This document shows, in pieces, positions 22,825 to 31,827 of a DNA stretch of 64,000 nucleotides. The stretch covers positions 1 through 64,000 of the forward strand of contig JALUXX010000053.1 of assembly GCA_027013145.1 (NCBI GenBank), given 5' to 3'. The notes beneath the pieces were generated by a model that worked only from the letters and a program-made list of their open reading frames with translations, searched no databases and was not told where the DNA came from. Each line of letters starts with the position of its first letter. Position 1 is the first letter of the stretch. Origin of the DNA: Gammaproteobacteria bacterium (GTDB taxonomy: Bacteria > Pseudomonadota > Gammaproteobacteria > 21-64-14). Both the position numbers and the translations under genes were made by a program.

Positions 22825-23565
22825 ATGGATTTTCTGAGCATCGCCTATGCCCTGGTGTTTTACTTCGCCACCTTCGTTCTGGTGGTGGGAGTGGGCCGCA
22901 AGATCGTCCAGTATGCGCGCACCCCCGCGCCGCTGAAGATCCCGACCACGCCGGCGCCGACCACGGGCACCGGTGTGGCCCTGCGACTGGGCGGCGAGGT
23001 CGTCTTTTTCACCAGCCTGTTCAAGTCGAACAAGTGGATCTGGGTCTTCGGCTGGCTGTTCCATTTCTGCCTCCTCCTCGAGGTGCTCCGGCACCTGCGC
23101 TACTTCATCCAACCGGTCTGGTGGTGGGTCGCGCTGATCCAGCCGTTTGGGAAATATGCCGCCTATGGGATGGTCATCGGCCTCCTGGGACTGTGGGGGC
23201 GGCGCTTCTTCGTCGACCGCGTGCGCTACATCAGCGCTCCGTCCGACCATCTGATGCTCGTGCTGCTGCTGGCCATCGCCGGCAGCGGGATGCTGATGAC
23301 CTTCGTCGACCACACCGACATCATCAGCCTGAAGGCTTTCGTCCTGGGCCTGCTCTACGGTCACTGGCAACCCCTTCCGGCCGACCCGCTGCTGCTGATC
23401 CATCTCGGGCTGGTGGCCGCGCTCATGATCGTGTTCCCGTTCAGCAAACTGCTGCACGGCCCCGGACTCCTGTTCAGCCCGACGCGGAACCAGATCGACA
23501 ACCCGCGGGAGAAGCGCCACGTCACCCCCTGGGCCACCGACACGGGCGCGGGTACCGCGGGTTGA
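22825..23565 (+). CDS. dsrM: DsrMKJOP subunit DsrM, membrane cytochrome b
   Basis: A 246-residue NarI-like diheme cytochrome b with five predicted membrane helices (first at about residues 3-22). Histidines for the hemes lie in helices such as WLFHFCLLLEVLRHLRYFI and LLLIHLGLVAALMIVFPFSK. It exchanges electrons between the quinone pool and DsrK. GGAGAG precedes ATG 22825. It begins the dsrMKLJOP part of the operon after the dsrC hairpin. Confidence 0.95.
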   Translation: MDFLSIAYALVFYFATFVLVVGVGRKIVQYARTPAPLKIPTTPAPTTGTGVALRLGGEVVFFTSLFKSNKWIWVFGWLFHFCLLLEVLRHLRYFIQPVWWWVALIQPFGKYAAYGMVIGLLGLWGRRFFVDRVRYISAPSDHLMLVLLLAIAGSGMLMTFVDHTDIISLKAFVLGLLYGHWQPLPADPLLLIHLGLVAALMIVFPFSKLLHGPGLLFSPTRNQIDNPREKRHVTPWATDTGAGTAG

Positions 23566-23611
23566 ACGGGTACGAAACTGGCACTCTCGCTGCACGATGA
23601 GGTAACGGAAC

Positions 23612-25102
23612 GTGGCGGACTTCGAGACTCCGGAAATCAGGGAATACCCCCTCATCCCCCACATCCACGAGGGGGCGATGGCGGGGACGAAGCCGTTCGT
23701 CGCCAAGCCGGAGCATCAGAAGGCCCTCGGCTTTCCGGGCGAGCTGGTCGAGAACTGGAAAGAGGTCGCCATCGACAAGATGGGCGACCTGCTGGGCAAG
23801 TACCGTTCGCTGCCCGTGTTTCTCGATTCCTGCGTCAAGTGCGGCGCCTGCACCGACAAGTGCCACTACTTCCTCGGCACCACCGACCCGAAGAACATGC
23901 CGGTCGCGCGCCAGGACCTGTTGCGGAAGGTCTACCGCCGCTACTTCACCTTCGCCGGCAAGTATTTCCCCAAGCTGGTCGGCGCCGTGGACCTCACCGA
24001 GGAAGTCCTCCAGGACTGGTACAGCTACTACCACCAGTGCTCCGAGTGCCGGCGCTGCTCGGTGTACTGCCCGTACGGTATCGACACCGCCGAGATCACC
24101 ATGGCGGGCCGCGAGATCCTCGACGCCGTCGGCATCGGCGCGAAATACAGCAACGAGATCATCGGCAAGGTCTTCACCGTCGGCAACAACCTCGGCCTCC
24201 CCGGCCCCGCCCTGAAGGACACCCTCGAGGGGATCGAAGAGGACGTCAAGGAGGACACCGGCGTCGATGTGCGTTATCCCGTCGACGAGAAGGGCGCCGA
24301 GGTCCTGCTGATCACGCCCTCGGCCGACTTTTTCGCCGAACCGCACGTCGACGGCCTGATCGGCTACGGCAAGGTCTTCCATCAGGCCGGCATCAGTTGG
24401 ACCCTCAGCTCCTACGCTTCGGAAGCGGCCAATTTTGGGATTTTCATCGGCTCCTATGAGAACATGAAGCGCGTGGCGATGCGCATCCGCGAGGCCGCGC
24501 TCGACCTCGGCGTGAAGCGCATCATCGTCGGCGAGTGCGGACATGCCTGGCGTGTCGCCTACAGCTTTTGGAACACGCTGATCGGGCCGTTCGATTTCCT
24601 CGACCCGCGCTACCCGGCCCCGCAGCACATCTGCGAGTTCACCTATGACCTGATCCAGCGCGGCGCCCTGACGCTGGACAAGTCCGCCAACGATCACCGC
24701 GTGGTCACCTTCCACGACTCGTGCAACGTCGCTCGCGCCTCGCGTATGGGCAATATGCCCGGCGGGCAGTTCATCATCCCACGCGAGGTGATCAAGGCCG
24801 TCTGCAACAACTTCTACGACATGGAGGAAGGGACTATCGGCGAGGGGACGTTCTGCTGCGGCGGCGGCGGCGGGCTGCTCACCGACGACCTCATGGAGGT
24901 CCGGGTGAAGGGCGCCCTCCCCCGTATGCAGGCGCTGCGGCATGTCGTCGAGGAGCACGGCGTGACCCATATGGCCGCGATCTGCGCGATCTGCAAGACC
25001 CAGTTCGCGAAGGTGCTGCCGTACTACAACTTCAGCATGGACCAGATCATTTCCGTACATCAGCTTGTGGGCGATGCAGTGGTGCTAGGGGCGAAGCAGT
25101 AG
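23612..25102 (+). CDS. dsrK: DsrMKJOP subunit DsrK, HdrD-like iron-sulfur protein
   Basis: A 496-residue cytoplasmic, membrane-associated protein related to heterodisulfide reductase HdrD. Two [4Fe-4S] motifs (CVKCGACTDKCHYF; CSECRRCSVYCPYG) are followed by the catalytic CCG-type region ending FCCGGGGGLLTDD. It is thought to reduce or oxidise the DsrC disulfide/trisulfide. The start is GTG 23612 with GAGGT upstream, 46 bp after dsrM. Confidence 0.96.
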   Translation: MADFETPEIREYPLIPHIHEGAMAGTKPFVAKPEHQKALGFPGELVENWKEVAIDKMGDLLGKYRSLPVFLDSCVKCGACTDKCHYFLGTTDPKNMPVARQDLLRKVYRRYFTFAGKYFPKLVGAVDLTEEVLQDWYSYYHQCSECRRCSVYCPYGIDTAEITMAGREILDAVGIGAKYSNEIIGKVFTVGNNLGLPGPALKDTLEGIEEDVKEDTGVDVRYPVDEKGAEVLLITPSADFFAEPHVDGLIGYGKVFHQAGISWTLSSYASEAANFGIFIGSYENMKRVAMRIREAALDLGVKRIIVGECGHAWRVAYSFWNTLIGPFDFLDPRYPAPQHICEFTYDLIQRGALTLDKSANDHRVVTFHDSCNVARASRMGNMPGGQFIIPREVIKAVCNNFYDMEEGTIGEGTFCCGGGGGLLTDDLMEVRVKGALPRMQALRHVVEEHGVTHMAAICAICKTQFAKVLPYYNFSMDQIISVHQLVGDAVVLGAKQ

Positions 25103-25163
25103 CGCTGCCCCCCCGCCCGGCACCTCGATGGCACTCGCGGATTGAACCTACAGGAGAACCGAC

Positions 25164-27116
25164 ATGTCGACGTCGCGTGATGATATGCAGAATCCGAAGC
25201 TGACTTTTCGCAAGTTCCGCAACGGCGACCACGACTGGCACAGCTGGCAGGAGAAGATCTTCGAGGCGGATCATTCCCACAAGTGCCCGACCTACGTCCT
25301 GCGTACGCCGCCGTGCCAGGGCGGCTGCCCAGCGGGCGAGGAGATCCGCGGTTACCTGCAGATCGTGCGCGGGATCGAGAAGCCGCCGGCGGACATGAGC
25401 CCCCAGGAGTACGCCTTCCGGCGCCTCACCGACGCCAACCCGTTCCCGTCGGTCATGGGTCGTGTGTGCCCGGCCCCCTGCCAGGACGCCTGCAACCGCA
25501 ACGACGTCGACGACTTCGTCGGCATCAACGCGGTCGAGCAATACATCGGCGATACGGCGATCCGGGAGAATTTCGCCTATCCCGCCGCGCCCGCCCTCAG
25601 CGGCAAGAAGGTGGCCGTCATCGGCGGCGGGCCGGCGGGGTTGTCGGCCGCCTACCACCTGCGCCGGCGGGGTCACGCCTCCACCATCTTCGACGATCAC
25701 GAGGAACTCGGCGGCATGATGCGCTACGGGATCCCGCGCTACCGCACGCCGCGCGAGGCCCTCGACCGCGAAATCCAGCGCATCCTCGACCTGGGTGATA
25801 TCGAGGTCCGCACCGGGACCCGCGTGGGCCGTGACGTTTCGATCGCCGAACTCGAAAAGGAGTTCGATGCCATCGTTTGGGCGCTGGGGTGCCAGACCGG
25901 GCGTGCTCTCCCGGTGCCGGGCGCAGACGCCCCGAACTGCGTCACGGGCGTCAAATTCCTGGAGGCGTTCAATACCGACCGCATGAAGGTGGTCCCGCCC
26001 AAGGTGGTATGCGTGGGCGGCGGCGACACCTCCATCGACGTCGTCTCGGTTGCACGCCGCCTGGGTTGCCTGAAGGACGGATCCTCGCCCGAACTCCCGG
26101 AGCGCGTCGTAGCGGGTCTGGCGGAGCACGCGCCGGTCGCCGACGACGCCCGCGCCCCGGTCGACGTCACCCTTACGTCGCTGTTCCCGAAGAGCCAGAT
26201 GACCGCAGCCGAGCACGAGGTCCACGACGCCGAGCGCGAGGGCGTGAAGATTCTCGACGGGGTCATGCCGCTCGAGGTGTTGCTCGATGCCAACGGGCGC
26301 GCGCGGGCCCTGAAGATGGCGCAGTGCGAGATGGTCGACAACCGACCGGTGCCCAAGGAGGGTACCGAGTTCGAACTTGAGTGTGACCTCATCGTCTCCG
26401 CTATCGGTCAGGGCGGTGATCTGTCCGGTCTGGACGACCTCAACAACGGCCGCGGCCTGATCGACGCCGACAAGTTCTACCAGGTGCCCGACCGCCCCCG
26501 GCATTTCGTGGCCGGAGACATCATCCGCCCGCATCTGCTCACCACCGCCATCGGCCAGGCCTCCATCGCTGCCGAGACCATCGACCAGTTCCTGCGCAAT
26601 CTCGAAATGGAGAAGCGCCCGAAGGTAGACAAGCATCGTTTCAATCTCCTCTCGAAGCTGCACGAGGCCGGCCTCGACCCCGAGGAGTACGACCACGAGC
26701 AGAAGTGGGGGACGTCTTCGAGCAACTTCGCCGTCCACAACTTCGAGGACCGATCGGCCCACGAGATCATCAAGTCCTCGAAGCTGTTCCTGGGTCATTT
26801 CCCGTACGAGGCGCGACTCAAGCGCGAGGAGATCGGTCCGGGCGCCGACGAGGTCATCGGACACTTCATGGAGCGTATGGTCGGCCTCGACGACGAGCGG
26901 GCGAAGAAGGAGGCCGGCCGCTGCATGAGCTGCGGCCTGTGCTTCGAGTGCGACAACTGCGTGATCTACTGCCCGCAGGATGCGGTGTTCCGGGTCAAGA
27001 AGAATCAGTCCACCACCGGGCGCTACGTCGATACCGACTACACGCGTTGCATCGGCTGCCACATCTGCGCCGATGTCTGCCCGACCGGCTACATCGACAT
27101 GGCCCTGGGAGAGTAA
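25164..27116 (+). CDS. dsrL: DsrL, NAD(P)H:acceptor iron-sulfur flavoprotein
   Basis: A 650-residue GltD-like flavoprotein essential for reverse Dsr. An N-terminal FeS domain (PPCQGGCPAGEEI, then GRVCPAPCQDACNR) precedes the FAD-binding GxGxxG region (VAVIGGGPAGLSAAYHLRRR) and the NAD(P)-binding domain (VVCVGGGDTSIDVVSVARRL). A C-terminal ferredoxin with two [4Fe-4S] motifs (CMSCGLCFECDNCVIYCP; CIGCHICADVCPTG) ends the protein. DsrL takes electrons from DsrAB to NAD+. CAGGAGA precedes ATG 25164. Its presence strongly supports the oxidative direction. Confidence 0.97.
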   Translation: MSTSRDDMQNPKLTFRKFRNGDHDWHSWQEKIFEADHSHKCPTYVLRTPPCQGGCPAGEEIRGYLQIVRGIEKPPADMSPQEYAFRRLTDANPFPSVMGRVCPAPCQDACNRNDVDDFVGINAVEQYIGDTAIRENFAYPAAPALSGKKVAVIGGGPAGLSAAYHLRRRGHASTIFDDHEELGGMMRYGIPRYRTPREALDREIQRILDLGDIEVRTGTRVGRDVSIAELEKEFDAIVWALGCQTGRALPVPGADAPNCVTGVKFLEAFNTDRMKVVPPKVVCVGGGDTSIDVVSVARRLGCLKDGSSPELPERVVAGLAEHAPVADDARAPVDVTLTSLFPKSQMTAAEHEVHDAEREGVKILDGVMPLEVLLDANGRARALKMAQCEMVDNRPVPKEGTEFELECDLIVSAIGQGGDLSGLDDLNNGRGLIDADKFYQVPDRPRHFVAGDIIRPHLLTTAIGQASIAAETIDQFLRNLEMEKRPKVDKHRFNLLSKLHEAGLDPEEYDHEQKWGTSSSNFAVHNFEDRSAHEIIKSSKLFLGHFPYEARLKREEIGPGADEVIGHFMERMVGLDDERAKKEAGRCMSCGLCFECDNCVIYCPQDAVFRVKKNQSTTGRYVDTDYTRCIGCHICADVCPTGYIDMALGE

Positions 27117-27122
27117 GCGGCG

Positions 27123-27677
27123 GTGACTGCATCAGGACGATTTCGCTGCGGCCGTACGTGGGCGTCGGTGCTCGGCGCCCTCGTCGGTGCCCTGCTCCTC
27201 GCCTGGAGTCCCGTCCGAGCCGCTGCGCCCGGCGGCGGCCCGGCTGGCGTACCCCTGCCGGCCCTGCCCAAAGCGACCGGAAAGCACTGCGTCATGCCCA
27301 CCGAGTGGATGCGCAAGAATCACATGAAGCTGCTCTTCCACGAACGGTGGGTCACCGTGCATGACGGAATCTTCATCAAGGGCCGAAGCATGGAGGACTG
27401 TCTGTCGTGCCACGTCCACCGGCTCGCCGACGGGCAATGGCCGAAACCGACGAGCACGAAGTTCTTCTGCCAGGCGTGCCACGCCTACGCCGCCGTCAAG
27501 ATCGACTGCTTCGAGTGCCACGCATCCCATCCGGTGAAGGCTCCTCCGGGCGTCGGACCGGACGGCGGAAACCCGCTCGAGAGTGAGGCACGGGTCGCGG
27601 GTCCTGACGCCGGGCTCACCGCGCAGGCGCTGACCCCCATGCCGATCGCACAGGACACCGGAGGTGGAGCCAAGTGA
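27123..27677 (+). CDS. dsrJ: Periplasmic triheme cytochrome c DsrJ
   Basis: A 184-residue periplasmic cytochrome of the DsrMKJOP complex with an uncleaved-anchor-like signal (hydrophobic residues about 13-34). It has three CxxCH sites: C93-x2-C96-H97, C116-x2-C119-H120 and C129-x2-C132-H133. C56 (TGKHCVMP) is positioned like the unusual cysteine heme ligand of A. vinosum DsrJ. GTG 27123 starts 6 bp after dsrL, and dsrO overlaps its stop. A Pro/Gly tail follows the last heme. Confidence 0.95.
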   Translation: MTASGRFRCGRTWASVLGALVGALLLAWSPVRAAAPGGGPAGVPLPALPKATGKHCVMPTEWMRKNHMKLLFHERWVTVHDGIFIKGRSMEDCLSCHVHRLADGQWPKPTSTKFFCQACHAYAAVKIDCFECHASHPVKAPPGVGPDGGNPLESEARVAGPDAGLTAQALTPMPIAQDTGGGAK

Positions 27678-28435
27678 GCGAAGCGCACGAAGACGATTCC
27701 CTCAGCGCTCCGGAGCGGGCCCGGCGCCGCTTCCTGACGCAGATCGCTGCCGTCACCGGCGCCGCGCTCGCCCCGGGGATGGTCCTGTTTCAGGTCGCAC
27801 AGGCGCGCGCGCTCGACCAGCCGGTCTCCAGCAAGACCCGCTGGGGGATGCTGGTCGATACCACCAAGTGCGCCCGCGGCTGCGACATCTGCGTGAAGGC
27901 GTGCGACATCGAGAACGGAATTCACAGCCTCGGACGTCCGGAGACCGACGCCCAGTGGATCCGAAAGGTCACCCTGCGTGATCTCCACACCGGCTACGTG
28001 CAGTCTCTGCCGATGATGTGCCAGCACTGTGAATATCCGCCGTGCGAGGACGTCTGCCCGACCGGCGCCTCGTTCCGCCGCGCCGACGGAATCGTACTGG
28101 TGGACCGCCACATCTGCATCGGCTGCCGCTACTGCATGATGGCCTGCCCCTACAAGGCGCGCTCCTTCGTCGCCGAACCGCTGCACGATCAGGTGCCGTG
28201 GTCGCCCCGTGGGATCGGGACCGTGGGCGGATGCACCTTTTGCGTACACCGCGTCGACCGCGGACACAAGCCCGCATGCGTAGAGGCCTGCGCCGCGGAC
28301 GGCCCCGGCGCACTCGTGTTCGGCGATCTAATGGACCCGGAGAGCGGGATCTCGAAGATGCTGGCTTCGCAGCAGACCAGCGAAGTGCGCGCCGACCTGC
28401 GCCTGAACACCGGGGTCCGCTATCACGGAATCTGA
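27674..28435 (+). CDS. dsrO: Periplasmic iron-sulfur protein DsrO
   Basis: A 253-residue periplasmic ferredoxin-type subunit with a Tat signal (RARRRFLTQIAAVTGAAL). Four cysteine clusters follow: CARGCDICVKACD, MMCQHCEYPPCEDVCPTG, CIGCRYCMMACPYK, and CTFCVHRV with CVEAC. It passes electrons between DsrJ and DsrP. The GTG at 27674 overlaps the dsrJ stop by four bases (GTGA), so translation is coupled. Confidence 0.95.
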   Translation: MSEAHEDDSLSAPERARRRFLTQIAAVTGAALAPGMVLFQVAQARALDQPVSSKTRWGMLVDTTKCARGCDICVKACDIENGIHSLGRPETDAQWIRKVTLRDLHTGYVQSLPMMCQHCEYPPCEDVCPTGASFRRADGIVLVDRHICIGCRYCMMACPYKARSFVAEPLHDQVPWSPRGIGTVGGCTFCVHRVDRGHKPACVEACAADGPGALVFGDLMDPESGISKMLASQQTSEVRADLRLNTGVRYHGI

Positions 28436-28502
28436 GCGCCCGTCGCCGGCCGACTCCGCCAGCAACGGAGACCGGGCGGCCTTTTGAAACAGAACGGAAA
28501 CC

Positions 28503-29741
28503 ATGAAACCACGCATACACTATCGCGAACTCGAAGGCGGTGTCGGATTCTGGGCCTTGCTGGCGGCCTTCGGCGTGTTGATCGCCCTGGGCCTCGCCGC
28601 GGCCCACTACATGGAGACCAACGGCCACTGGGTTACCGGAATGACCAACCAGGTCGTCTGGGGCATGCCGCATGTATTCGCCGTTTTCCTGATCGTCGCG
28701 GCCTCCGGAGTCCTAAATACGGCTTCCGTCGCCTCCGTCTTCGCGCGCGCACCGTACAAGCCGCTCGCGCCGCTCTCCGGATTGCTGGCGATCACTCTGC
28801 TGATCGGCGGTCTTGCGGTCCTGGTGCTTGACCTGGGACATCCCGACCGGCTGATCGTCGCGATCACCCATTTCAATTTCCGCTCGATCTTCGCGTGGAA
28901 CATCTTTCTGTATACCGGATTTTTGGCCATTGTCGCGGTCTATCTGTGGCTCAACATGGAACGGCGGATGAACCGTTACAGCCGTCCCGTCGGTTTCCTC
29001 GCCTTCATCTGGCGGATCACGCTGACCACGGGCACCGGCTCGATCTTCGGCTTTCTGATCGCGCGCGATTCCTACGACTCGGCACTGATGGGGCCGATGT
29101 TCGTCATCATGTCCTTTTCGTTCGGCCTCGCGATCTACCTGCTCGTGCTGATGGCCAGTTATGCGGGCAGCGGCCGCCCGTTGGGAGACGCGACCGTGCG
29201 CCGCCTGAAGAACCTCCTCGGTGTGTTCGTCGCCTCGGTGCTGTATTTTCTCGCCGTATTCCACCTGACGAACATCTACTGGGCCGCTCACATCGATTTC
29301 GAGAAATTCATCCTCTTCGGAGGCAATGTCTATACGTGGCTGTTCTGGGGCGGCCAGGTCGTGCTCGGGGGGCTGATCCCGCTGGCCCTGCTCTACTGGC
29401 CCCGCACCGGCGGGTCGCGCTTCTGGATCTCCGTCGCCTGCGCCCTGGTGATCCTCGGGGGGCTCGCCCTGATGTACGTGATCATCATCGGCGGGCAGGT
29501 GTGGCCGCTCGACCTGTTCCCGGGCAAGGCGGTGAGCAGCACTTTCTACGACGGCGTAATCAACACCTATACGCCCAGCCTGCCGGAGATCCTCCTCGGC
29601 GTGGGCGGGGTCGCGCTCTCGCTCGCCGCCACCATGGTGGCCATCAAGTTCCTGCCCTTCCTGCCCGCCAGCCTCGAGGACGCAATCGTCGAACCGGCCC
29701 CGGCGCCGGCTTCGGCCTCCGCCGGAGCGCAGCACGCCTGA
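28503..29741 (+). CDS. dsrP: Membrane quinone-interacting subunit DsrP (NrfD family)
   Basis: A 412-residue integral membrane protein of the NrfD/PsrC family with about ten hydrophobic helices, completing DsrMKJOP. Recognisable segments are GVGFWALLAAFGVLIALGLA near the start and LDLGHPDRLIVAITHFNFRS in the loop typical of this family. The C-terminus ends in an Ala/Pro-rich tail. ATG 28503 begins 67 bp after dsrO. Confidence 0.95.
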   Translation: MKPRIHYRELEGGVGFWALLAAFGVLIALGLAAAHYMETNGHWVTGMTNQVVWGMPHVFAVFLIVAASGVLNTASVASVFARAPYKPLAPLSGLLAITLLIGGLAVLVLDLGHPDRLIVAITHFNFRSIFAWNIFLYTGFLAIVAVYLWLNMERRMNRYSRPVGFLAFIWRITLTTGTGSIFGFLIARDSYDSALMGPMFVIMSFSFGLAIYLLVLMASYAGSGRPLGDATVRRLKNLLGVFVASVLYFLAVFHLTNIYWAAHIDFEKFILFGGNVYTWLFWGGQVVLGGLIPLALLYWPRTGGSRFWISVACALVILGGLALMYVIIIGGQVWPLDLFPGKAVSSTFYDGVINTYTPSLPEILLGVGGVALSLAATMVAIKFLPFLPASLEDAIVEPAPAPASASAGAQHA

Positions 29742-29826
29742 GGCGGGCCCCGCGCGCCCGCGGAGGGGGCAAGCGGGCAAAAGCCGCGGCGGGCACCGGC
29801 CGGCCGCGGCGGGAACCCAGCATGAC

Positions 29827-31263
29827 ATGACCCGTCTGCTCGTCTCCGCCGCCCACAAGTCATCCGGCAAGACCACCGTGAGCGTGGGCCTGTGCGCGGC
29901 GCTCACGGCGTCCGGGCACGTCGTCCAGCCGTTCAAGAAGGGGCCGGACTACATCGATCCGATGTGGCTGGGCCGGGCCTCGGGTCGCCCCTGCCACAAC
30001 CTCGATTTCTACACGATGGGGCGTGACGAGATCCTCGCGACGCTCACGCGCCGGGCCCGCGGGGCCGACATCGCGCTGATCGAGGGCAACAAGGGCCTCT
30101 ACGACGGCCTGGACCTCGACGGCAGCAACAGCAACGCCGCGCTCGCCGCCCTGACGTCGGCCCCGGTCGTCCTGGTGATCGACGCCCGCGGGATGACCCG
30201 CGGCATCGCACCGCTGATTCTGGGCTACCAGGCCTTCGACCGTTCGATCCGGATCGCCGGGGTGATCCTCAACCGGCTCGGCGGGCGCCGCCACGAGAGC
30301 AAGCTGCGCGCCGTCATCGCCCACTACACGGACGTGCCGGTACTGGGCGCGATCGCCGAAGATCCAGCGCTCGAGGTCGTCGAACGCCACCTGGGACTCA
30401 TCCCGAGTTCCGAGCACGGCGACGCCAACCACCGGATCGCCGCCATCGGCCGTGTGGTCGCCGCCCAGGTCGACCTCGAGCGACTGGTGCAGATCGCGCG
30501 CAGCGCCCCTCCCCTGCCTCCTGCAGCCGATGACGACCCGCCGCAGGTGGCAGCCGGCGCGCGCGTGCGCATCGGTATCGCCCGCGATGCGGCTTTCGGT
30601 TTCTATTACCCCGGCGACCTCGACGCCCTGCGCCGCGCGGGGGCCGAACTCGTATTCTTCGACACCCTGCGCGATTCCCAGCTCCCGCCGATCGACGCCC
30701 TGTTCATCGGCGGCGGCTTCCCGGAGACCTCGATGGAGGCCCTGGAGGCGAACCGGGGCCTGCGTGCTCAGATCCGCGCCCGCATCGAGGCGGGCCTGCC
30801 CGCCTATGCCGAGTGCGGCGGCCTGATGTACCTCAGCCGCAGCCTCTCCTGGAACGGGCGCCGCTGCGAGATGGCGGGGGTGATCCCCGGCGATGTCGTC
30901 ATGCACGAGCGGCCGCAGGGTCGCGGCTACGTGCGTCTCGAAGAGACCGCCGAGGCGCCCTGGCCCCGGGCCGCCGGGGCGCCCGGCGGCGAGATCCGCG
31001 CACACGAGTTCCACTATTCGAGCCTCGACGGGCTTGAGGGCGCGCAGCGCTTCGCCTATCGTGTCCTGCGCGGGCACGGCATCGACGGGCGCCACGACGG
31101 CTTGATCCTCCACAATCTCCTGGCCTGCTACGCCCACCTGCGCGACGTGGAGGGCAACCGCTGGGCCGAACGATTCGTACGCTTCGCGCGCGAATGCTCG
31201 CGCGCAGGCCGGGCGTCACCCGGAGACGCGCCCGCGCCGCCCGCCAGTCAACCACAGGGGTAG
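29827..31263 (+). CDS. dsrN: Siroheme amidase DsrN (CobB/CbiA family)
   Basis: A 478-residue glutamine-dependent amidotransferase homologous to cobyrinate a,c-diamide synthase. The N-terminal P-loop-like domain (RLLVSAAHKSSGKTTVSVGL; FKKGPDYIDPMWLG) is joined to a class I glutaminase domain with the nucleophile in AYAECGGLMYLS and the later His in HEFHYSS. It is proposed to amidate siroheme for DsrAB. ATG 29827 is used; ATG 29822 is out of frame. The upstream gap is 85 bp, and dsrR follows by 4 bp. Confidence 0.95.
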   Translation: MTRLLVSAAHKSSGKTTVSVGLCAALTASGHVVQPFKKGPDYIDPMWLGRASGRPCHNLDFYTMGRDEILATLTRRARGADIALIEGNKGLYDGLDLDGSNSNAALAALTSAPVVLVIDARGMTRGIAPLILGYQAFDRSIRIAGVILNRLGGRRHESKLRAVIAHYTDVPVLGAIAEDPALEVVERHLGLIPSSEHGDANHRIAAIGRVVAAQVDLERLVQIARSAPPLPPAADDDPPQVAAGARVRIGIARDAAFGFYYPGDLDALRRAGAELVFFDTLRDSQLPPIDALFIGGGFPETSMEALEANRGLRAQIRARIEAGLPAYAECGGLMYLSRSLSWNGRRCEMAGVIPGDVVMHERPQGRGYVRLEETAEAPWPRAAGAPGGEIRAHEFHYSSLDGLEGAQRFAYRVLRGHGIDGRHDGLILHNLLACYAHLRDVEGNRWAERFVRFARECSRAGRASPGDAPAPPASQPQG

Positions 31264-31267
31264 ACCG

Positions 31268-31606
31268 ATGATCACCATCACCGCCAACGCCGCCCGGCAG
31301 ATCCGCCACTCGGCCAAGCAGGGGCACATGGAAGGCATGCCGTTGCGCCTCGCGGCCAAACGCAATCCCGACGGGAGCCTGCACTACGGCATGGGCTTCG
31401 ACGACAGCGCCAAGGAGGAGGACCTGCACTTCCAGTCCGAAGGGATCGACGTCGTCGTCTCCCCCGTGAGCCTCGAGCTGCTCAGCGGGCTGGTCGTCGA
31501 CTTCGTGGAACTGGAGCCGGGGACGCACGAGTTCATTTTCCTCAATCCCAACGACCCGAACTACCGCGCCCCCGACGACGATGCGGCCCCGGAGTCGCCC
31601 CACTGA
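31268..31606 (+). CDS. dsrR: A-type scaffold-like protein DsrR
   Basis: A 112-residue IscA-fold protein (MITITANAARQIRHSAKQGH; LHYGMGFDDSAKEEDLHFQS). It has no cysteine at all, whereas true A-type FeS scaffolds have three. This is characteristic of DsrR, which in A. vinosum affects dsr expression after transcription rather than carrying FeS clusters. AGGGGTAG precedes ATG 31268. It is the last dsr gene in the cluster; dsrS is about 10 kb upstream of dsrA instead. Confidence 0.95.
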   Translation: MITITANAARQIRHSAKQGHMEGMPLRLAAKRNPDGSLHYGMGFDDSAKEEDLHFQSEGIDVVVSPVSLELLSGLVVDFVELEPGTHEFIFLNPNDPNYRAPDDDAAPESPH

Positions 31607-31827
31607 GTCCGCACGCACCGCGCCCGCGGAACGCCCCGAGCGACGCCCGCCGGGGCGGCGGAGCGGGCCCGCACCGCCGCTGAGCCGGGGGCGGGTCGCC
31701 TTGGGCCCCGATGCGGCCCGAAAAGGCGGCACACCCCCCTCGTGAACTGATAAACTTTCATTATCTTGGAATCAGCGCGGAGGGGACGCACGGCGAGCGG
31801 CCGAAGTCGCGCCCGGTCGCAGCCGAT